Made by a program: the position numbers and the translations under genes. The notes under the pieces are model-generated. The model ran no database searches. It was not told the DNA's origin and saw only the letters and a program-made list of their open reading frames with translations. This document shows positions 14,655 to 17,617 of a DNA stretch of 17,617 bases, in pieces. Every line of letters starts with the position of its first letter. Within the stretch, counting starts at the first letter, position 1. The DNA is from Microbacteriaceae bacterium UBA6152. GTDB taxonomy: Bacteria; Actinomycetota; Actinomycetes; Actinomycetales; Microbacteriaceae. The stretch is from NCBI GenBank assembly GCA_002423075.1, contig DIUS01000151.1:7429-25045 (forward strand). Reading direction: 5' to 3'.

Positions 14655-14700
14655 CACCTGTAGTCGCTGATCTCCATCACCTGTAGGTGCTGATCTCCAC
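14655..14700. repeat. Two-copy 23-bp tandem repeat
   Basis: Copies at 14655-14677 and 14678-14700 are directly adjacent and match at 20 of 23 positions. Both begin CACCTGTAG and contain GCTGATCTCCA; they differ at positions 10, 11 and 23. The second copy runs into the left arm of the palindrome at 14693-14793, so GCTGATCTCCA-like sequence is used in both structures. Confidence 0.7.
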
Positions 14701-14793
14701 AACTCAGGAGAAAGGCAGGTGCGCGGGCCGCGACACGCCGGTCGAGCATCCAGAAGCCGCAGCCCGCGTTGCGATCTCCTGAATTGTGGAGAT
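14693..14793. repeat. Interrupted palindrome: 19-bp inverted repeats around 63 bp
   Basis: The left arm at 14693-14711 (ATCTCCACAACTCAGGAGA) and the right arm at 14775-14793 (TCTCCTGAATTGTGGAGAT) are reverse complements except at one position. Inside are a nested 7-bp inverted repeat (CGCGGGC at 14722-14728, GCCCGCG at 14762-14768) and a small hairpin CGAC/GTCG at 14731-14744. A further hairpin (TGACC/GGTCA, 14793-14809) abuts the right arm. There is no coding potential. The shape suggests a REP/MITE-like dispersed element or a bidirectional structured 3' region between the convergent PAC2 gene and uppP. Confidence 0.75.
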
Positions 14794-14835
14794 GACCGGA
14801 TGCTGGTCAGCAGCAGCGCGTGGGTGCGAGCCGCG

Positions 14836-15672
14836 CTACAGCGGGTCGAGCACGCCCGTCGAGAGCAGCACGATGAGGGTGCCGCCGAGCAGCAGACGGT
14901 AGATCACGAAGGGCAGGAATGAGCGCTTCGAGATGTAGGCCATGAGCGCGGCGATGACGGCGAGTCCGACGCAGAAGGCGACGATCGTCGCGACGGCGAT
15001 CTCGAACCCGGTGAAGGGACTCGAGCCTGGCTCGCGGATAGCCGTCAGCAGTTCGTAGAAGCCGCTGCCGAAGACGGCGGGCACCGCCAGCAGAAAGGCG
15101 TAACGCGCTGCGGCGGGGCGCGTGTAGCCGAGCGCGAGGCCCATGGTGGTCGTGGCACCGGAGCGTGAGACACCGGGGATCAGGGCGAGCATCTGCGCGG
15201 CTCCGTAGGCGAGGCCGTGCGGGTAGGTGAGTTCGGTGAGTTCGCGCGTGCGGCGTCCGAACCAGTCGGCGAGACCGAGCAGGATTCCGAAGACGATGAG
15301 CACGATGGCCACGAGCCAGAGCGAGCGGAAGGTCGACCGAATGTACTCTTGCGCGAGAAAACCGACGATGACGATCGGAATGGTGCCGATGATGATGAGC
15401 CACCCCATGCGAACATCCGGATCGCTCGCGGGCACACCGCGCCGCGTCACACTGCGGAACCACGCGCCGATGATGCGCGTGATGTCTTTCCAGAAGTAGA
15501 CGAGCACGGCCAGCTCGGTGCCGATCTGAGTGATGGCGGTGAACGTGGCGCCGGGGTCAGTCGCGCTCGGCAGAATCTCGCCCGCGATGCGCAAGTGGGC
15601 GCTCGACGAGATCGGCAAGAACTCGGTGAGGCCCTGGATGAGACCCAGGATGATGGCTTCGAGCAGAGACAC
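14836..15672 (-). CDS. uppP: Undecaprenyl-diphosphatase UppP (BacA type)
   Basis: 278-residue polytopic membrane enzyme that dephosphorylates undecaprenyl diphosphate to the monophosphate carrier used for peptidoglycan and other envelope polymers; overexpression is associated with bacitracin resistance in other bacteria. Both family signatures are present: GLIQGLTEFLPISSSAHL at residues 10-27 (the catalytic Glu/Ser/His region) and PGVSRSGATTTMGLALG at 166-182 with the conserved arginine. About seven or eight hydrophobic segments run through the protein, ending ISKRSFLPFVIYRLLLGGTLIVLL, also typical. The length is normal. The start is GTG at 15672, 10 nt after the stop of the upstream M20 gene, so the two are probably co-transcribed. 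The ribosome-binding site is weak. Confidence 0.97.
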   Translation of the reverse strand: MSLLEAIILGLIQGLTEFLPISSSAHLRIAGEILPSATDPGATFTAITQIGTELAVLVYFWKDITRIIGAWFRSVTRRGVPASDPDVRMGWLIIIGTIPIVIVGFLAQEYIRSTFRSLWLVAIVLIVFGILLGLADWFGRRTRELTELTYPHGLAYGAAQMLALIPGVSRSGATTTMGLALGYTRPAAARYAFLLAVPAVFGSGFYELLTAIREPGSSPFTGFEIAVATIVAFCVGLAVIAALMAYISKRSFLPFVIYRLLLGGTLIVLLSTGVLDPL

Positions 15673-15682
15673 GGTGGCCGTT

Positions 15683-17044
15683 CTAGTAGCGGGTCAAGAG
15701 GTCGGTGAGGGCCGCGTGCCCGAAGTCGAGCGCGTCGAGCGGCACGCGCTCATCGACCCCGTGAAACATACCGGCGAAATCGAGTTCTGGTGGCAACCTG
15801 AGCGGCGCGAAGCCGTAGCCGGCGATGCCGAGCTCAGAGAGCGCCTTGTTGTCGGTGCCGCCGCTCAGCAGGTAGGGCAGCACGGTGGCGTCGGGGTCGT
15901 GCCGCAGGAGGGTTGCGACCATCTCGTCGACGAGCGGCCCCGAGAACGGGTTCTCGAGCCCGACGTCGCGCGTGACGACCTCGATCTCGATGTCGTCGCC
16001 GACGATGCGGCGCACCTCGGCGAGTACGGCCTCTTCTTCGCCCGCGAGCGTGCGGATGTCGATGAGAGCCTCGGCCGTGTCAGGAATCACATTGTGCTTG
16101 TACCCTGCCGCCAACAGCGTGGGGTTCGTGGTGGTGCGCACCGTCGCGGTGAGAAAGCCCGCTGCCGTGCCCGACAGGCGCAACACCTCGTCGACCCCGA
16201 CGGTTTCGAGGTCGACGCCGAGAATGCGCGCAAGCTCGCCAAGCAACTGGTCGGTCGTGTCGGTGAGGCGCAGTGGCCACTCGGTGCGGCCGAGCGCGGC
16301 CACGGCCACGGCGAGCTTCGTGACGGCGTTGTCGCGGATGACCCGCGAGCCGTGCGCCGCCGTACCTCGAGCGCGCAGGCGAATCCAGACGAGCGCCTTC
16401 TCGCCCGTCTGCAGCAGGTATGCGCGCTGGCCCCCCACATCGACCGAGTAGCCCCCCACTTCGCTGATGGCCTCGGTCGCGCCCACGAAGAGCTCGGGAC
16501 GCGTCGTCACCAGGTGGTGCGAGCCGTACTCTCCGCCGTTCTCTTCGTCAGCGAAAAAGGCCACGACCAGGTCGCGGTTCGGGCCGCCGCTCGCGATGAC
16601 CTCGCCGAGCGCGGTGAGCATCATGGCGTCCATGTTCTTCATGTCGACGGCGCCGCGCCCCCAGAGCATGCCGTCGCGCACCTCCCCCGCGAACGGGTCG
16701 ACGCTCCAGTTGGCCGGGTCGGCGGGCACGACATCGAGGTGGCCGTGCACGACGAGGGCGGGGCGCTCGCCGCGGCTGCGATCGACGGGATGCTCGGACC
16801 GGCCCGGGCCGACGGGATGCTCGTACCGGCCTTCGACGCGGGCGACGACGCTCGTGCGCCCGGGCTCCGAGTCGATCAATTCAGGCTCGAGGCCCAGCTC
16901 GCGCAACTTCGCCGCGACATACTCGGCGGCCTCGGTCTCGCCCTTGCTGCGGCCCTCACCGTAATTGGTGGTGTCGAACCGGATGAGGTCGCGGGCGATA
17001 CGCGCGGTAGCGCTGAGAGAGTCGAGCGCAGCATCCGAAGCCAT
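15683..17044 (-). CDS. M20-family zinc metallopeptidase / amidohydrolase
   Basis: 453-residue M20 (ArgE/DapE/dipeptidase-like) enzyme. Metal ligands and catalytic residues are in place: HGHLDVVP (His102, Asp104), GRGAVDMKN (Asp134, bridging), DEENGG (Glu167 catalytic base, Glu168 ligand), and FHGVDERVP with the final histidine at about 428. The dimerisation domain lies between about 215 and 335 (ARGTAAHGS ... GYKHNVIPDTAEALIDIRTL). No signal peptide is seen, so it is cytoplasmic. Many Micrococcales encode such M20/M25/M40 proteins with unknown peptide or acyl-amino-acid substrates. The ATG at 17044 has a TAGCGT hexamer exactly 6 nt upstream, fitting a leaderless transcript. Residues about 73-91 contain an in-frame two-copy 9-residue duplication (YEHPVGPGR / SEHPVDRSR) just before the first metal-binding strand. 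Confidence 0.93.
   Translation of the reverse strand: MASDAALDSLSATARIARDLIRFDTTNYGEGRSKGETEAAEYVAAKLRELGLEPELIDSEPGRTSVVARVEGRYEHPVGPGRSEHPVDRSRGERPALVVHGHLDVVPADPANWSVDPFAGEVRDGMLWGRGAVDMKNMDAMMLTALGEVIASGGPNRDLVVAFFADEENGGEYGSHHLVTTRPELFVGATEAISEVGGYSVDVGGQRAYLLQTGEKALVWIRLRARGTAAHGSRVIRDNAVTKLAVAVAALGRTEWPLRLTDTTDQLLGELARILGVDLETVGVDEVLRLSGTAAGFLTATVRTTTNPTLLAAGYKHNVIPDTAEALIDIRTLAGEEEAVLAEVRRIVGDDIEIEVVTRDVGLENPFSGPLVDEMVATLLRHDPDATVLPYLLSGGTDNKALSELGIAGYGFAPLRLPPELDFAGMFHGVDERVPLDALDFGHAALTDLLTRY
16783..16831. repeat. In-frame 27-bp-period direct repeat inside the M20 gene
   Basis: A 22-bp segment beginning CGACGGGATGCTCG occurs at 16783-16804 and again at 16810-16831 with a single mismatch; the period is 27 bp (9 codons). 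In protein terms this is YEHPVGPGR followed by SEHPVDRSR. The period preserves the reading frame, and the insert falls in a surface loop before the metal-binding HGHLD strand, consistent with a tolerated slippage duplication. Confidence 0.75.
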
Positions 17045-17050
17045 GGCACC

Positions 17051-17056
17051 ACGCTA
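17051..17056 (-). promoter_or_regulatory. Candidate -10 element of the M20-uppP operon (leaderless)
   Basis: TAGCGT on the minus strand fits TANNNT and ends exactly 6 nt before the ATG at 17044, so transcription would start at the A of the ATG. No ribosome-binding site or clear -35 is visible. Confidence 0.4.
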
Positions 17057-17134
17057 TCGGGCGCGCCGGGGGGTGCGATGCTTTCGGGCGCACCGCTCCT
17101 CTGACGACGTGCGCGGGAGGGCGTGTCGCGTTCG

Positions 17135-17143
17135 TGATACTGT
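17135..17143 (+). promoter_or_regulatory. Candidate extended -10 promoter of tRNA-Leu
   Basis: TGATACTGT fits TGN-TANNNT. Transcription would start near 17150, giving a 5' leader of about 37 nt for RNase P to remove before the mature tRNA end at 17187. No strong -35 is seen. It resembles the 9-mer upstream of the NfeD gene. Confidence 0.4.
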
Positions 17144-17186
17144 CGTCTCCGGTCGCGCGGCCCCTTGGGGTTAGCGGACACAACCT

Positions 17187-17270
17187 GCGCGGGTGGCGGA
17201 AATGGCAGACGCGCTAGCTTGAGGTGCTAGTGCCCGAAAGGGCGTGGGGGTTCAAGTCCCCCCTCGCGCA
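17187..17270 (+). tRNA. tRNA-Leu (anticodon GAG)
   Basis: 84-nt class II tRNA. The acceptor stem is GCGCGGG (17187-17193) pairing with CTCGCGC (17263-17269, one G-U), with discriminator A at 17270. The D arm contains TGGCGGAAATGGCAGACGCG. The anticodon stem CTAGC/GCTAG encloses the loop TTGAGGT with anticodon GAG, reading CUC and CUU leucine codons. The long variable arm (TGCCCGAAAGGGCG) is typical of tRNA-Leu, and the T arm is GGGGG-TTCAAGT-CCCCC. The 3' CCA is not encoded. A tyrosine-recombinase remnant lies immediately downstream, so the 3' half of this gene is a likely attachment site. Confidence 0.97.
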
Positions 17271-17317
17271 CAGAGTGAAATGGCTCCTGATCTGGGATTT
17301 CGGTCCTGGGTCGGGGG

Positions 17318-17617
17318 TCATTTCCGTTTCATGTGCTCATCCATGTGCTCAGCAGTCCGCTCGTCGCCGGATTCGGCTTCGGATGCGGGACTCGATCCGC
17401 TCTGGACGAAGGCGGCGAAGCGGCTGGCGGCCTGCTTCTGCATCGTCGGTGCGACATGGCTGTAGATGTTCATCGTGGTGGTGATGGTGGAGTGGCCCAG
17501 GCGCTCCTGGACCACCTTCAGGACGTGGACCTTGTGCACCGATTTCGGGCTGAGACCCTTCCCGTCGGCGCGGCCGTACCGCTCCAGCTCGCGGTAGTGC
17601 GCTGCGAGCCGGGTGGC
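17318..17617 (-). pseudogene. Tyrosine recombinase (phage-type integrase) remnant, internally deleted and truncated by the window edge
   Basis: 99 codons are visible and the frame is open to the right edge. Reading in translation order, residues 1-32 (ending GLSPKSVHKVHV) match the helical core-binding domain that normally lies near the N-terminus of these integrases. Residue 33 onward (LKVVQERLGHSTITTTMNIYSHVAPTMQKQAA) is the extreme C-terminus of the catalytic domain with the conserved His42 (LGH) and the nucleophile Tyr52. The stretch between, normally well over 100 residues and carrying the first catalytic Arg, the Lys and the HxxR motif, is missing. The join is at about 17519-17526 and is in frame. 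The product cannot be an active recombinase. The C-terminus is Ser/Glu-rich. It points toward tRNA-Leu, with 47 nt between the tRNA 3' end and its stop codon, which is typical for an element integrated at a tRNA gene. Confidence 0.8.

Larger units (their letters stand above)
14541..14835. other. Repeat-rich intergenic region between the PAC2 gene and uppP
   Basis: 295 nt between two convergent stop codons. I see no gene in it on either strand. It holds, in order, the degenerate 22-bp units, the two-copy 23-bp repeat, and the 101-bp interrupted palindrome listed separately. The last ~27 nt before the uppP stop (on the minus strand, just after it) contain no T-run, so no classical intrinsic terminator is present for either gene. 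Confidence 0.7.

Noticed and set aside
14560..14700. CRISPR array made of the 22-23-bp repeats
   Set aside because: The units are directly adjacent without unique spacers of regular length, are degenerate, and no cas genes are nearby.
14480..14749. 89-codon minus-strand frame across the PAC2 3' end and intergenic repeats
   Set aside because: No ribosome-binding site, no domain, and it runs through non-coding repeats.
15530..17104. Plus-strand open frame of 524 codons opposite uppP and the M20 gene
   Set aside because: It lies opposite two proteins with complete family signatures and has a shadow-type composition.

Overview
The window is high-GC chromosomal DNA from an actinobacterium, most likely a member of the Micrococcales and probably Microbacteriaceae. 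The pointers are RbpA, an actinobacterial Ppm1/Lnt pair, the PafB-PafC-TatA-TatC-HelY gene order, the PAC2 protein, frequent GTG starts and 1-8 nt gene overlaps. I could not run any search, so the family assignment is inference from recognised protein families and gene order.

Layout. (1) At the left edge is the 5' end of a short-chain dehydrogenase on the minus strand. (2) A plus-strand membrane operon follows (317-2483): an NfeD-like protein, an SPFH/stomatin protein and a glycerophosphodiester phosphodiesterase, joined by ATGA and TGATG overlaps. rbpA is next, behind its own AT-rich promoter region. (3) A ten-gene minus-strand array runs from 13540 down to 2960: HAD hydrolase, trmI, FKBP lipoprotein, pafB, pafC, tatA, tatC, helY, lnt, ppm1. 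Most neighbours overlap or nearly touch; the larger gaps are pafC-tatA (97 nt) and helY-lnt (40 nt). (4) A PAC2-family gene is divergent from the HAD gene. (5) A 295-nt intergenic region (14541-14835) has no gene but is packed with repeats and a 101-bp interrupted palindrome. (6) uppP and an M20 metallopeptidase lie on the minus strand. (7) A tRNA-Leu(GAG) gene follows, with a tyrosine-recombinase remnant next to its 3' end that runs off the right edge.

How the genes fit together. lnt, the FKBP lipoprotein, tatA/tatC, ppm1 and uppP all serve the cell envelope: lipoprotein acylation, folding outside the membrane, folded-protein export, polyprenyl-phosphate-mannose supply and undecaprenyl-phosphate recycling. 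trmI, helY, rbpA and pafB/pafC serve tRNA modification, RNA metabolism, transcription and the DNA-damage response. The segment trmI-FKBP-pafB-pafC-tatA-tatC-helY, with PAC2 nearby, is the usual neighbourhood of the actinobacterial Pup-proteasome genes. Here mpa/arc, dop, pup, prcB, prcA and pafA are not in the slot they normally occupy.

I see no convincing novel multi-gene system. The items most worth a second look are the proteasome neighbourhood without the proteasome, the internally deleted integrase beside tRNA-Leu, the repeat-dense palindromic element between the PAC2 gene and uppP, and the apparent over-representation of the octamer GGATGCTC.
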